Below are positions 31,250 through 41,794 of a DNA stretch of 64,000 nt, piece by piece (the stretch's first letter is position 1; the number at the start of each line of letters is the position of its first letter). The stretch comes from Arion vulgaris. Taxonomy: Eukaryota; Mollusca; Gastropoda; Stylommatophora; Arionidae. The position numbers were made by a program, and so were the translations under genes. Location: contig CM036755.1 of the NCBI GenBank assembly GCA_020796225.1, positions 80,849,150 to 80,913,149 of the forward strand, written 5' to 3'. Under the pieces are notes generated by a model that had not been told where the DNA came from, did not search any database, and saw only the letters and a list, made by a program, of their open reading frames with translations.

Positions 31250-31730
31250 ACCACTCATGATTTGTATGTGATCTGAGCCTAAGAACGATTGTACGTTGAG
31301 CCAGTTACGCACCTATAAGTAGGTCAGCACATCCGATTTCTGCTATGTCTTTTACTTCTTCTTCGAACACCCTATAACGACTACTTGGTAACCCCTCTGT
31401 GTGATTTGTATGTGATCTGAGCCTAAGAGCGATTGTACGTAGTGGCAGTTATGCGCCTACAAGTAGGCCAGCACATCCGATTTCTGCACTGCTTTTTATT
31501 TACTATGGTAGCATCCCTAGGGCATACATCAGTCGTCTTTTACGACATGCATTGTGGGTTGCGGTGATACTATTCTTTGCTCCCCGGCATTACACGGGCG
31601 ATGTTTTTTTTACCAACTAGGGTACATTTCCTAGGTCCCTACCTCAGCCGCCTCTTACGACATGCCTTGTAGGTCGCAATGTTACTATTCTTTGCTTCCC
31701 TCGCGGGCACCGACAACACACAGGCGGTTC
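31250..31730 (-). repeat. three successive SINE-2 fragments
   Basis: 31250-31370, 31372-31606 and 31608-31730 are all in reverse orientation, each truncated differently. The middle one is almost complete (ccactctgtgtgatttgtat ... acgggcgat). Confidence 0.8.
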
Positions 31731-32030
31731 TCTGTTGCAATTTAGCAAACAAACTTGATTTGACTGTTTTCATGTTGCCAGTCAAATATTGGAACAAATG
31801 TTTGAACAAATGTTATGAAAATAATAAAGACAATTGTCACAATAAAAGTTGTAGATATCAATAATAAAGTAGAATAAATACACGTTGTTAGAGTACGCGT
31901 ACGTCGAGCTTTGGTGACGGAGGTTTTAAGGAGTCGATACTGTGACAACTGCTAGTCACGAAAATATGCATTGTTGCGGATGTGGCTTCCAGTGGAAGGA
32001 GTTGTGGATCGATGGAGAAGGTAGAGTGAA
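31730..32030. other. unassigned stretch
   Basis: Nothing recognised. Confidence 0.4.
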
Positions 32031-32033
32031 AGG

Positions 32034-32362
32034 GAGAGATGGAGGGAGAGATGGAGGGAGAGATGGAGGGAGAGATGGAGGGAGAGATGGAGGGGGAGAT
32101 GGAGGGAGAGATGGAGGGAGAGATGGAGGGAGAGATTGAGAGGGAGAGATTGAGAGGGAGAGATGGAGGGAGAGATTGAGAGGGAGTGAGAGCGGAAAGG
32201 AGTAGGAGAGGGAAGGAGTGAGAGATGAAGGGAGTTAGAGAGGGAGGTAGTAAGAGAGGGAGGTAGTGAGAGAGGGATGTAGTGAGAGAGGGAGGTAGTG
32301 AGAGAGGGAGGTAGTGAGAGAGGGAGGTAGTGAGAGAGGGAGGTAGTGAGAGAGGGAGATAA
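32034..32362 (+). repeat. purine-only tandem tracts
   Basis: About ten gagagatggagg 12-mers (32034-32150), then about eight gtagtgagagagggag 16-mers (32240-32362). The strand is nearly all purine. Long minus-strand Ser/Leu/Pro-rich ORFs here are artefacts. Confidence 0.93.
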
Positions 32363-32397
32363 TGTAGTATATACTTGAGCAGACACGCAATAAAACA

Positions 32398-32495
32398 TAT
32401 ATATTGAAATAAAATTCCTACATTCACCATCTTCAAAATTACAACGGAGAACCTCGTCTGTGCTACGGAGTTCGTGCACTGTCACTGAGATCTTC
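32398..32495 (+). repeat. SINE-4 tail fragment
   Basis: aaataaaattcctacattca, caccatcttcaaaattac and gtgctacggagttcgtgcac match the 3' half of SINE-4. Confidence 0.8.
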
Positions 32496-32499
32496 ATGT

Positions 32500-32995
32500 G
32501 CAAAAATTTGAGTCCACATTGTTATTCACCGAAGTGCGAAGAAACCCTCGCCCCTTTTCTACCTCTGTTGTCAGTAGGGTGGCTGACGAGTCGTGTAAAT
32601 TAATAACAGGTTGACTGAATCAATATTGTTCTATATAGAATACTAGGTCAGTGAGTAACAGGTGTTCGGTTGTTGTACAACTGGTAACCATGTAACTAAA
32701 TCTATTGTGACAACCTTGTAACTATGGTAAACAGGTTACTATTAGTCTATTTCGGTTAGTGTTTAGCATTTCTAACTAAATCTATTGTGTCTATCATGTA
32801 TGTATCTGTGGCGAAAAGGTTAGTCACATTACAGCGGTTTGTTCTCATTTAGGGAGTATGGTTGGGGAATGTTTCTTCATCTTCTTCTTCTTGCTACTTA
32901 GATGACTATACAACCACCATTGTTCATTTGAAGATAATATTCATCGCACATGTCCATAATTGCTCGATCCCTCCCAAGCATATATTTCAGTGTGT
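32500..32995. other. unassigned stretch
   Basis: No family recognised; taactaaatctattgtg occurs twice (near 32693 and 32774). Confidence 0.45.
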
Positions 32996-32997
32996 TC

Positions 32998-33487
32998 AGA
33001 CCATGGGTTCCCAAAGTGGGTGGTACGCCCCCAGTGGGCGCTGAAACCTTCGTGGGGGTGGGGGTGGGGGACAGTGGGTTCGGAAGCATTTTGGGTGAGT
33101 TTTTCTCGTGTTTTTGAGATTGAATAATCATTTAAAATTTGAATTCGACATTTTAATTCATCTTATGTCTATCTTACACGATCCATTTTTTCATCAATTT
33201 TCGATTTCATGTATATAATCATTTGAAAATTGATCATGTATGACAGAAATATATATCCATTTTCTATGTGAAAGTGAAAATAGAGCATGTATATATATAT
33301 ATATATATGGGGTGGGGAATTGGCAAACTGTTATAATGGGAGGGTGTTACAAAGTTTATGCCGAGCAAAGTGGGCGGTGGGTAAAAAGTTTGGAAATCTA
33401 GTCTAGTTTAGACCATAGATTCCCAAACTTTTTCGGCCCACCAGCCCACTTTGCTCGGCATAAACTTTGTAACGCCTCCCATTATAA
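32998..33487. mobile_element. hAT-like MITE and inverted partner end
   Basis: Left end gaccatgggttcccaaagtg and right end (reverse) gactagatttccaaactttt resemble hAT terminal repeats. The right end is followed by gaccatagattcccaaactt, a second copy of the end in opposite orientation. Positions 33331-33396 and 33411-33487 form a long hairpin. A G-run cluster lies at 33053-33078. Confidence 0.7.
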
Positions 33488-33502
33488 CAGTAACACATAT
33501 GA

Positions 33503-35585
33503 TGGCCCCTTCCGTCTGTCTATCACAGATACATTGATGACTGTATTTTCATTACTGATATGCCTGAAGCTGATTTATCACGCTTCATAAATTTCATCAA
33601 TGATTTCAACCCTGCTATTCGATTTACCTCTCATCTCCACTACTTGTGTAAACTTTCTTGACATCACTATCACCATCACACCATCAGTATATTATAAGCC
33701 TACGGATGCACATAGTTTTCTCCTTTATACCTCTTCCCATCCCCAGGCTTGTGATTCTTTGTCATTCTCCAAACTCTTTCGTCTTCGTCGCCTTTGTAGT
33801 GAGGACGGTGATTTTCTTGATAGAGCCCACGAGATACTTGATTTCTTCCACAAGCGCCTATATCCGGAGAAGGTGCTTGTATCTGCTATGTATCGAGTTC
33901 AGAAAATTACTCACCAGCAGGCCTTTACCAGCCAGCATAGGACTACTAACTCTGACAGGGTGAAACTTATAACTTTCCACCCTCATAGTTCACTTGTGAA
34001 CATTTTATTCCGTCATCTGTCTATTCTTAAGTCAGATCCTGAGACACGTTCAGTCTTCTCAAGCCATCCTTTGGTGGCTTACAGACAGGACAGAAGTCTT
34101 AAGGGGGACTCTGGTCTTGAAACTTTTTCGTTGCTTTGGTATTAATGTAGAATGTGTATAACAATTTTGAAAGATTAATGACTTAGAATAGTAGAAAAAT
34201 TAGTAAAAAATAAAAAAGTCAACGTTGCCATGGAAACAATACAAAATGGCCACCAAACACAAATTTTCAAATTCCTAAGGCTCTGAAGTTAATGAATATA
34301 AATGAATTCTGTTTTCACTCTAAGGTGAGCAATTGTAATATCTACAAAATTACACATTCTTTTAGGATATATTAAATATTACATTTTTATGAATTTTTGT
34401 GTAAACACACCCTCCAAAAACAGCTTTTTGGACAAAATTTTAGAGGAATTTTTACCCAAAAATTTATAACAAATTAAATATTTAATATATCCTAAAAAGA
34501 ATGTGTAATATTTTAGATATTACAATTGCGCACCTTAGAGTGAAAACCGAATTCATTTACATTCATTAGATTCAGAGCCTTAGGGATTTGAAAATTTGTG
34601 CTAGGACATTTTGTATTGTTTCCATGGCTAACACTTTACATTTTTTTTTTTTTTCTACTATTCTAAGTCATACTCTTTCAAAATGCTTATACAAATTTTA
34701 TATTAATATGAAAACAACGAAAATAGATTCTTGATTTTCAAGACCCGAATCCCCCCTTAAGGATATGTTGGTACATAGTCGCCTTAAGTCTAATGTCCAG
34801 AGTCATTTTGGCACCGTCCAGTGTGGTCGTCGGTGTTGCAATACATGTGCTTATGTGATACAGACCCGTACTATATCTTTTCCCAAAGTTACGTTTGTTA
34901 TTGAAGATGGCTTCACGTGTGAGTCCAGCATTATAATCTACGCCATCACTTGCAAGCGGTGTGACAAGGCATATATCGGCGAAACAGGCAAAATTCTTAG
35001 TGACCGTTTCTGTCAACACTTGCGCGATATACGCCAATGCTCTGTGACCCCTGTATCCACTCATTTCAATGGAACTGACCATTTGGGAGCTCGCGACGTC
35101 CAGGTCACGGCCATCCGATCATGTTCCTCTGATGATCGTAGTCGATTGACTCTGGAGAATCGTTTTATTTCTTACTCTGGAGAATCGTTTTATTTCGGTA
35201 TATGGTACCTTGCGACCTCATGGACTCAACGCTCTACATTCCTATGCTTTTTAGTACTTTCTCTTCTCATGCTCCATATTATATATGTATATATGTTAAA
35301 TGTATATAAGTTATATATTTACTTGATTTTTTATAGTTTCTCTTCTTTTCCCACTTCTAGTTTTTCTGCATTTATTTCGTTATTCGTTTTTAGTCACAGA
35401 TTTTCATTTTCTGTCCGTTGAAAATCATCTCTGTCGCAGTCTGTATTTAGTGTGCTGTGAAATTTGCCACTCGTATTATATCGTTTTCTTGATAAAGGCA
35501 TTTTGGTCGAAACGTTGCTATGTTTTGTTTTTGTATTTTGTAAAACTACAGGACTTTGTTATACGTGTTTCACCAGTTTATAATG
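33503..35585 (+). pseudogene. Penelope-like element copy 2 (PLE-2), interrupted
   Basis: The sequence enters inside the RT at the YIDD box (RYIDDCIFITDMPEADLSRF). It continues through VNFLDITITI, VYYKPTDAHSFLLYTSS and RAHEILDFFHKRLYPEK to SDPETRSVFSSHPLVAYRQD, with frameshifts. After a foldback insertion (34103-34756) come CGRRCCNTCAYVIQTRT and the GIY-YIG module YAITCKRCDKAYIGETGK. The terminal region to 35585 includes the hammerhead-like string ttgataaaggc...cgaaacg. It is 5'-truncated and dead. Confidence 0.88.
34103..34756. mobile_element. 654-bp palindromic foldback element at TTAA
   Basis: Ends gggggactctggtcttgaaa (left) and its counterpart at the right are inverted. The two 300-bp arms match along most of their length (for example gacttagaatagtagaaaaa against ttttctactattctaagtc). 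TTAA flanks both ends (34099-34102 and 34757-34760), as in piggyBac-type insertion. No transposase. Confidence 0.88.
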
Positions 35586-35699
35586 TAGTGTTGTTTTGGT
35601 CGTGACTGTCATCGTCTTTATTGTATCCTCAACAGAAAACAAATGTTATAACTTTACTGGGGACTGGAACTTGGCAAGTTTCAAGCATTAGTCTGTTTT

Positions 35700-35972
35700 G
35701 TTAGTCTTCTTCTTCTTCTTCTTCGACCGCTCCATATCGACCACTAGTTAATCGCTCTTTGTGATTTGTATGTGATCCGAGCCTAAGAGCGATTGTGCGT
35801 TGTGCCAGTTATGCGTCTACAAGGAGGCCAGCAATCCGATTTCTGTGACGCTTTTTATTTACTAGGGTAGCTTCACTAGGCCTCTACCTCAGTCACCTCT
35901 TACGACATGCCTTGTATATCGCAGTGTTACTATTCTTTGCCCCCTGAAATCCTCGGCAACATACGGACGGCC
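35700..35972 (-). repeat. SINE-2 copy
   Basis: From the (ttc)n tail through ccgctccatatcgaccac to ggcaacatacggacgg; core cctcttacgacatgcc. Confidence 0.9.
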
Positions 35973-36051
35973 AGGTTTTAAACAGTCTATTTTGGTTAGT
36001 GTTAGGCATGTGTGTCCGCAGGGAGCCTTAAATACCTATGTAGTATAATTA

Positions 36052-36345
36052 AAGCACAGTCCCCCACTAGTCATAAGCACAGTCCCCCACTAGTCATAAG
36101 CACAGTCCCCCACTAGTCATAAGCACAGTCCCCCACTAGTCATAAGCACAGTCCCCCACTAGTCATAAGCAGTCCCCCACTAGTCATAAACAGTCCCCCA
36201 CTAGTCATAAACAGTCCCCCACTAGTCATAAACAGTCCTCCACTAGTCATAAACACAGTCCCCCACTAGTCATAAGCACAGTCCCCCACTAGTCATAAAC
36301 ACAGTCCCCCACTAGTCATAAGCACAGTCCCCCACTAGTCATAAG
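36052..36345 (+). repeat. 23-bp tandem array, about 13 units
   Basis: The unit is gcacagtcccccactagtca + taa, with a block of shorter units lacking ca in the middle. Confidence 0.95.
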
Positions 36346-36401
36346 GCCGCTTATCCGTTCCGCACATTTCGTATATAATAAAATGTACCGTCACCTTTTC
36401 A

Positions 36402-36635
36402 GCGTCTGGCCGAGTGGATTAGTACACGGCCTCCACGCTGGAGACCCGTGTTCAATCTACTGTAAGGCCGATAACCTTTTTCTGTCGGGGGCATACAAGA
36501 AAAATCATAACCTCAACCGTTTCGCGGCGACTACACTAGCCATGTAGCCATTAAATTCCTCAGGCCCACGTCCCCCTGTCCTACACCGCCCTAAAAGGTG
36601 GTATTACATGCAGCAACGACAGTTTATTTTTTTTA
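36402..36635 (+). repeat. SINE-5 copy, best preserved
   Basis: Head gtctggccgagtggattag (A-box), B-box gtgttcaatctac, then ccgcggc-type body and tgtagccattaaattcctca. Strongly tRNA-Ser/Leu-like. Confidence 0.9.
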
Positions 36636-36639
36636 CTTT

Positions 36640-36770
36640 TTCTCAGACATTATGAAATAAAGTGCCTGTCACTTCATATTTTTTTTACACCCTAGTGTGC
36701 AGGGGGTAGGAAGGTCAACTTCTTTCCTCACTCGTGAACGTCGAGTGATGCATTGAACCCACAACCCTCT
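36640..36770 (-). repeat. SINE-8 copy leading into an array
   Basis: ataaagtgcctgtcacttca and gaacgtcgagtgatgcattg, then cacaaccctcttacgtc, where the head becomes the first unit of the following array. Confidence 0.8.
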
Positions 36771-37068
36771 TACGTCAGAGTCGACAGCCGAAAGCTTACG
36801 TCAGAGTCGACAGCTGAAAGCTTACGTCAGAGTCGACAGCCGAAAGCTTACGTCAGAGTCGACAGCCGAAAGCTTACGTCAGAGTCGACAGCCGAAAGCT
36901 TACGTCAGAGTCGACAGCTGAAAGCTTACGTCAGAGTCGACAGCCGAAAGCTTACGTCAGAGTCGACAGCCGAAAGCTTACGTCAGAGTCGACAGCCGAA
37001 AGCTTACGTCAGAGTCGACAGCCGAAAGCTTACGTCAGAGTCGACAGCCGAAAGCTTACGCCAAATTC
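36768..37068 (+). repeat. 26-bp array of CRE-like sites, 11-12 units
   Basis: The unit is cttacgtcagagtcgacagc + cgaaag. Each unit holds ttacgtca (the reverse of TGACGTAA, an ATF/CREB-type site) and a GTCGAC. SINE-8 elsewhere reads gagtcgataggcgaaagctt + acgctaac at its end, so the unit is a SINE-8 terminal segment. Confidence 0.92.
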
Positions 37069-37069
37069 G

Positions 37070-37500
37070 TCCTGCCATTTCGTTTATACAAAAGTGAAAT
37101 ATGGTGACCTAAATCTATAACCACCCCACTTCTACGGCATTTAACACGGGCGTGACCTTTAACCCAGACACGATCTGAGTGCCATTAACGTCCGGATAGT
37201 TGACCTATATATCACCAGACTCCTGGAATCGACGAAGAATGTAACCAATTGTCAAAGCTTATATTAAAGTGGTTCTCACAAATATTTGCCCCAAAGAACC
37301 ATGTGTTTTGTTTATGGTAAATATATGGACTTTTTCGTCTTTACAGACGGTCAATTAAGATGGTGTCTTCTCCATGTGTGCCTAGTGTGAGCAGCTGATA
37401 TTGGGAATGTGCCGTGTCCATTTTGCACTAACTCCTCTCTACCCTACTGTTTCATCCATAGGAAAGGCAAAGTTCATACGTTTGGAATCAAGCAGGGGAT
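37070..37500. other. unassigned stretch
   Basis: No gene or family recognised, apart from a short string near 37325 (ttcgtctttacagacggtc) also seen at 49650 and 63893. Confidence 0.4.
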
Positions 37501-37599
37501 ATCAGAAGATGGAATGGAATACACACATAACCATCAACTGCCTTAGGGTCCCTCCTTCCGGATTTTTGGTCAATGTTTACTCCTCTAGAACTCTGCATA

Positions 37600-37755
37600 A
37601 CCGTGCTGACCCACAGGGCAGTGGGGAGTTTTCTATTAAGGTTTATCTCCTAGTTTTTAGCTCTCCCGAGCCCCCCTCCACAAGGCAGTGAGGATTTTCT
37701 ATTAGGGTTGACCTCCTAGCTTTAAGTTCTCCCGAGCCTCCCACCACAAGACAGT
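37600..37755 (+). repeat. diverged direct repeat, about 75 bp x2
   Basis: agttttctattaaggttta...agctctcccgagccccc and gattttctattagggttga...agttctcccgagcctccc are direct repeats. Confidence 0.8.
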
Positions 37756-37761
37756 GGATTT

Positions 37762-38030
37762 AACAGTTGCAGATGATACCGTCTACTGTCATACTGTAGC
37801 AGATTAAACATTTGGTCTAACTGTGGGTGTAACAGTTGCAGATGATACCGTCTACTATCATACTGTAGCAGATTAAACATTTGGTCTAACTGTGGGTGTA
37901 ACAGTTGCAGATGATACCGTCTACTATCATACTGTAGCAGATTAAACATTTGGTCTAACTGTGGGCGTAACAGTTGCATATGGTACCGTCTACTCTGGGC
38001 GTAACAGTTGCAGATGAAACATCTGATCTG
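37762..38030 (+). repeat. 69-bp tandem array, about 4 units
   Basis: aacagttgcagatgataccg starts at 37762, 37831, 37900 and 37969, with a truncated fifth at 38003. Confidence 0.95.
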
Positions 38031-38189
38031 ACTAGAGCCAGTAAACAAGTATTAAGGGCCTCCGGAAAACAAATTTATCAAACCAAGGATTCAAACTACA
38101 ACCTTTCGTCTTACGACATAAATTGCTTAGTCCTGCAGACCAGCGTTTTTTTTCGTTTTTCAGTTGTTAATATTTGTTTATAATGATTC

Positions 38190-38510
38190 CCCACGAACAG
38201 TTATACGTTACATAGGGCCTGCAAGTAGGTTCTCCATACCGCTCTAGTATGGCAACTCGCTTAATCTCTTTTCCATGGAATTGAGCCAAATATTTCTGGC
38301 CTCTCCCAGCAGGTTCATTTCAGGTTCTCCATAGGGCGTCCTATTTTGCTTGAACTCTTTGCATCCCACTTCAGTGTCTGCTTTGGTATTCTTTCATCAT
38401 TTCTTCTCAACGTACGTCCCTATCTCTATCTTCTCCTTCTTATAACACTTGCTACTATTGGTTGACTAGACATTTCTCTGATTTCAACACTTCGAAATTC
38501 GGAAGAATGT
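38190..38510 (-). pseudogene. LINE-B 3' fragment
   Basis: The minus strand has the LINE-B end (ttacatagggcctgcaag on plus) and the GQPIVASVIRRRR-like segment (ctactattggttgactagac on plus). Confidence 0.75.
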
Positions 38511-38519
38511 GTTCCTGTG

Positions 38520-39105
38520 ATTACTACAAAAAAAAAAACCCAGAAAAATGTGTTTTTTTCTTGAGAAATCTGATTAACATTAAAGTTGGCAGAGTAAAAT
38601 AGATCACCATGAAAATATGCTGACGGGCGCCGTGTTTGACAGCGGCGTCTCTCAAATTCTTATCCACATCCAGTAAATGTCAGAAAATTACAAATGTGTC
38701 CATGGACGTCCATACTAACTCCATACGATAAGGCAATGAAGGTTGGGGTTGGTGATGCCACCCCGGAAAATGACGTTTTGATCAGTTTTATACGCGTCTG
38801 GTCTTCATAATTTCCGCGTAGTAAATTCACTGAATTTTTTAAAATTCATTTTGCACTCTCATTAAAAAATGTATGGGGACGCCTATGGCTGTATCAGTAG
38901 TTAACACGTGAGTCTCCATTAATCCAACTTTTAGAACCGCTAATTGAGTGTAATAAGTTCAACAATGACTTTATTTAAGGCTGTGACATGGAAGCTATTG
39001 TAACGTCACCGTTGTATTATTTCAAATACTTTGCGACCTGGAATGCAGATGGGGAAAAAACTGACAAACTATTCAAAATCGTCGTTTCTAGAATTCTACA
39101 CTCGA
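38520..39105. other. unassigned stretch
   Basis: Unique-looking; no ORF with a recognisable motif and no repeat family. Confidence 0.5.
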
Positions 39106-39107
39106 TA

Positions 39108-39475
39108 AGGGTATCTGTGGCGTAGAGGTTAGGTGCTCGTCTCTAGTGCCAAATGTATCAGGTTCGCTCCCTCGTGGAGCCATCTGGATCTTTTGCCAGA
39201 TATCCCTGATCTCACTGTAGCTGAGATCGAGTTCCTAGTCCTATCGGAGACGGGCGTAGGTCCCGTGTTCAAGTTGAGCGCTTAAAAGAACCATTGTCAG
39301 TTCAAAATCGAGAAGAGCAGGCTGGAAAGCAGCTGTCCATGCAAAATCGAGAAGAGCAGGCTGGAAAGCAGCTGTCCATGCAAAATTTAAAAATATAATT
39401 TCTACAAATATTTTCACCATCTTCTAAATTACATCAGGGACACCCGTCGGTGCTACGGAGTTCGTGCACTACCGC
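39108..39475 (+). repeat. SINE-4 copy
   Basis: Head tgtggcgtagaggttaggtg and B-box atcaggttcgctccc. An internal 39-bp duplication aaaatcgagaagagcaggct ... ctgtccatgc is present. Confidence 0.88.
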
Positions 39476-39689
39476 CCGTGGTTGGCCACAATACAACGCA
39501 TACGCTGTAGAGCACACTTAGTTTCTAACTGTTAAAGCATGCGCTGCTCCCTAGAGTATAATAGGGCTGCAGATGTGTGAAAGAAGCAAAACCTTTGTGA
39601 TAACGCTAAGTCGCTGACATGTAAAAAGAAAATTGCGATGAGAACAGAAACGATATATATATATTTATATATGTCTGCCGGATAGCAAG

Positions 39690-39810
39690 TGTGAATTTCT
39701 TCGTTTCTATTGTATATTTTGCTTGATAAAGGCATGTTGGTCTAAAAAGTCGCTGTGTATCTTGTTTTTGTACTTTGTAAAACTACAGTACTTTATTTAT
39801 GTGTGTCGAC
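39690..39810 (+). repeat. PLE terminal remnant
   Basis: gcttgataaaggcatgttgg then aaaactacagtactttattt: a PLE end with a mutated hammerhead-like string. Confidence 0.75.
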
Positions 39811-40140
39811 ATTGCTTTGCATACATACAATTACACAAACGCCTACCCAAAAAAAATGCATAGTAGCTATAGACTAGCCGCTCCCTAAATGGACTGAGAT
39901 AACACGTTAGTTTACATTCAAAACAGACCAGTTAAAAATAGCAACCACCAGGTGCATACATTCATCTTGTGATTCGTTGTGACAAGTTTGAAGACCAACG
40001 CAACAGTGACGGGTCGGTCACCCAACGACAATCAAAGATAACATTGTGTTCAAACAGAGTTTAGAGATTAAAAACCACGGTGCAAATGACGTCATCATAT
40101 GTAAATTACGAAATATAAACATTGTCAGTGGTAAACTGAC
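39810..40140. other. unassigned stretch
   Basis: Nothing recognised. Confidence 0.4.
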
Positions 40141-40290
40141 ACTGGGCAACAACCCGGTAGCAGTGTGACGACAAAAGAAGAAGAAGAAGGAGTGGTAAAC
40201 TGACACTGGGCAACAACCCGGTAGCAGTGTGACGACACTGGGCAACAACCCGGTAGCAGTGTGACGACAAAAGAAGAAGAAGAAGTGGTA
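40140..40290 (+). repeat. tandem duplication of a LINE tail
   Basis: actgggcaacaacccggtag + cagtgtgacgac occurs three times, twice followed by aaaagaagaagaag. The LINE-C-type end at 30640 has the same string. Confidence 0.85.
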
Positions 40291-40297
40291 AACTATT

Positions 40298-40440
40298 TAG
40301 AACTCCGACAGAAAAAAACCAACTCCTTGGCCTTACCGAGGATTGAAATTAGGTCTCCAGGATGGAAGCCCACTGCTCGGAGTGATGTGACGTCAGTTTA
40401 CTAACCAATAACGACCCCAAACCAATTATACATAGCAAGT
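40298..40440 (-). repeat. SINE-5 head and SINE-7 fragment
   Basis: 40298-40372 is a SINE-5 head in reverse (taccgaggattgaaattagg). 40375-40440 is SINE-7 in reverse (gtgatgtgacgtcagtttac). Confidence 0.65.
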
Positions 40441-40820
40441 ACACTTAGTTGCATGTAGTAGTCAGTCCCCAGGCTGGGGGGAATCCATTAGTAAGCAAAA
40501 GTAGATCCGTGTTTCTTAACGTCGCTAGTACGCCCCCACGAAGAAATTTGAACAAATAGGGAGGTGGTGAAGTGATTAAGTGATAATATCGCCGATATGA
40601 TAAATAATAAATTGTTTTATGTTAATAAATTTTAAAAATTATCATTGTAGGTGATAAATTATCGAAGTCGCAATCTGTAACTTTCCGAGGGGACAAAAAC
40701 TGGTAACACTAGTACAATTAGGCAATAGACATGCTTCGCGGAGTTTGATATGGTTCGTTAGGTCATATTATCAGCCACTTGGGACATTGTGTTATAAAGT
40801 TTATGGATCTAACGTTACAC
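40440..40820. other. unassigned A+T-rich stretch
   Basis: Includes acgcccccacgaagaaattt, weakly like the hAT-like MITE near 33030; otherwise nothing recognised. Confidence 0.4.
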
Positions 40821-40825
40821 ATACC

Positions 40826-41190
40826 TAGCTCTGCAAGCGATTTCTCCATACCGCTCTATCCTACGCAACTTGTTCAAACTATTCTATGGAATTGAGATGG
40901 GTTCTCGTCTCACACTAAAGTTCGTTTCAGGGTTTCCTTTATGCGTTCTTTCTTGAACATTTTGCCTCCCACATCAATGCCTGCTTTGTGGTTCTTTGAT
41001 TATTTCTTCCAGTGTATACTCAACATATCTCAATCTTCTCATTCTTATTACAGTTGTTACTAGTGGTTGATTAGACAACAAATCTCATCATTTCTTAATT
41101 CATCCAATTTAATTTCAAATGCACTCAATGTTATATATCGTTAGTAGTCATTTTTCAACTCTCAATGGCATGTGTTATGATTGATACAAC
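40826..41190 (-). pseudogene. LINE-B 3' fragment
   Basis: Minus strand: LINE-B order with an SNQPLVTTVIRMRRLRYVEY-like segment and terminal EERVA-like sequence; stops present. Confidence 0.75.
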
Positions 41191-41286
41191 ATTGGAATTG
41201 AAAATTCGTAATTTAGTTTTAAAAAATATATATAAAACTTTTGAGTTTCATATTTTATTTAGATTTATAAAAGCTGATGTTGCTTT

Positions 41287-41450
41287 CAGTGGCGGCTCGT
41301 CATTAAGGGCCAGTGGGGCCGGGCCCACCAAATATAATGTATAACGTGTATTTATTATTTTATAAATTAAAATATAGCAACCAAAAACCATGATTTTTCC
41401 GGAAAAAAATGTCTGGCCCCACCAACAAAAATGATCAAGAGCCGCCACTG
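41287..41450. mobile_element. hAT MITE, 164 bp, with 8-bp TSD
   Basis: 12-bp perfect inverted termini cagtggcggctc and gagccgccactg are flanked by gttgcttt at 41279-41286 and 41451-41458. The subterminal gccagtggggccggg and ggccccaccaac also pair. Length, termini and 8-bp duplication fit a non-autonomous hAT element. Confidence 0.96.
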
Positions 41451-41458
41451 GTTGCTTT

Positions 41459-41790
41459 GACTTCTGCGATCAACTTCTGCTACGGTACTACTCCGATATG
41501 TGTCATAAACAGTGCGTTGCGCTTGTGGTCTTCACCGGTTCCCCCATAGTTTGCTTTGTCCGGTTGTTTCTGTTGGCCAGATTTCCATTCGCACACTGCT
41601 AATGCTGGGGCAGTCTTGCAGTATGTGTTCTGGTGACTGCTTTGGTGCTCCACAAGTCCAGGCAGCCGAGTCCCTGAGACCCATTCTATGGAGGTGTGTT
41701 CTGAGACCGCAGTGTCCCGTTCTAAGTCTGAAGACTGTGGTCTGTGCTTTTCTATTCAGTGTATTTATACTGTAGAGTTGGTTTGACTTC
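41459..41790 (-). pseudogene. LINE-A 3' end
   Basis: Minus: TVFRLRTGHCGLRTHLHRM, then CGAPKQSPEHILQDCPS and the 3' UTR ending gttgatcgcagaag. It is adjacent to the hAT MITE. Confidence 0.88.
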
Positions 41791-41794
41791 TTCA

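Noticed and set aside
31888..32503. 182- and 183-codon Ser/Leu/Pro-rich minus ORFs
   Set aside because: They are translations of the purine-only tandem tracts.
34765..35421. Stand-alone GIY-YIG nuclease gene
   Set aside because: It is the C-terminal module of PLE-2, separated from the RT only by the foldback insertion.
36402..36470. tRNA gene (Ser/Leu type)
   Set aside because: A- and B-box are present but there is no clover-leaf acceptor stem or terminator, and the sequence continues as a SINE-5 shared with 16937 and 46263.
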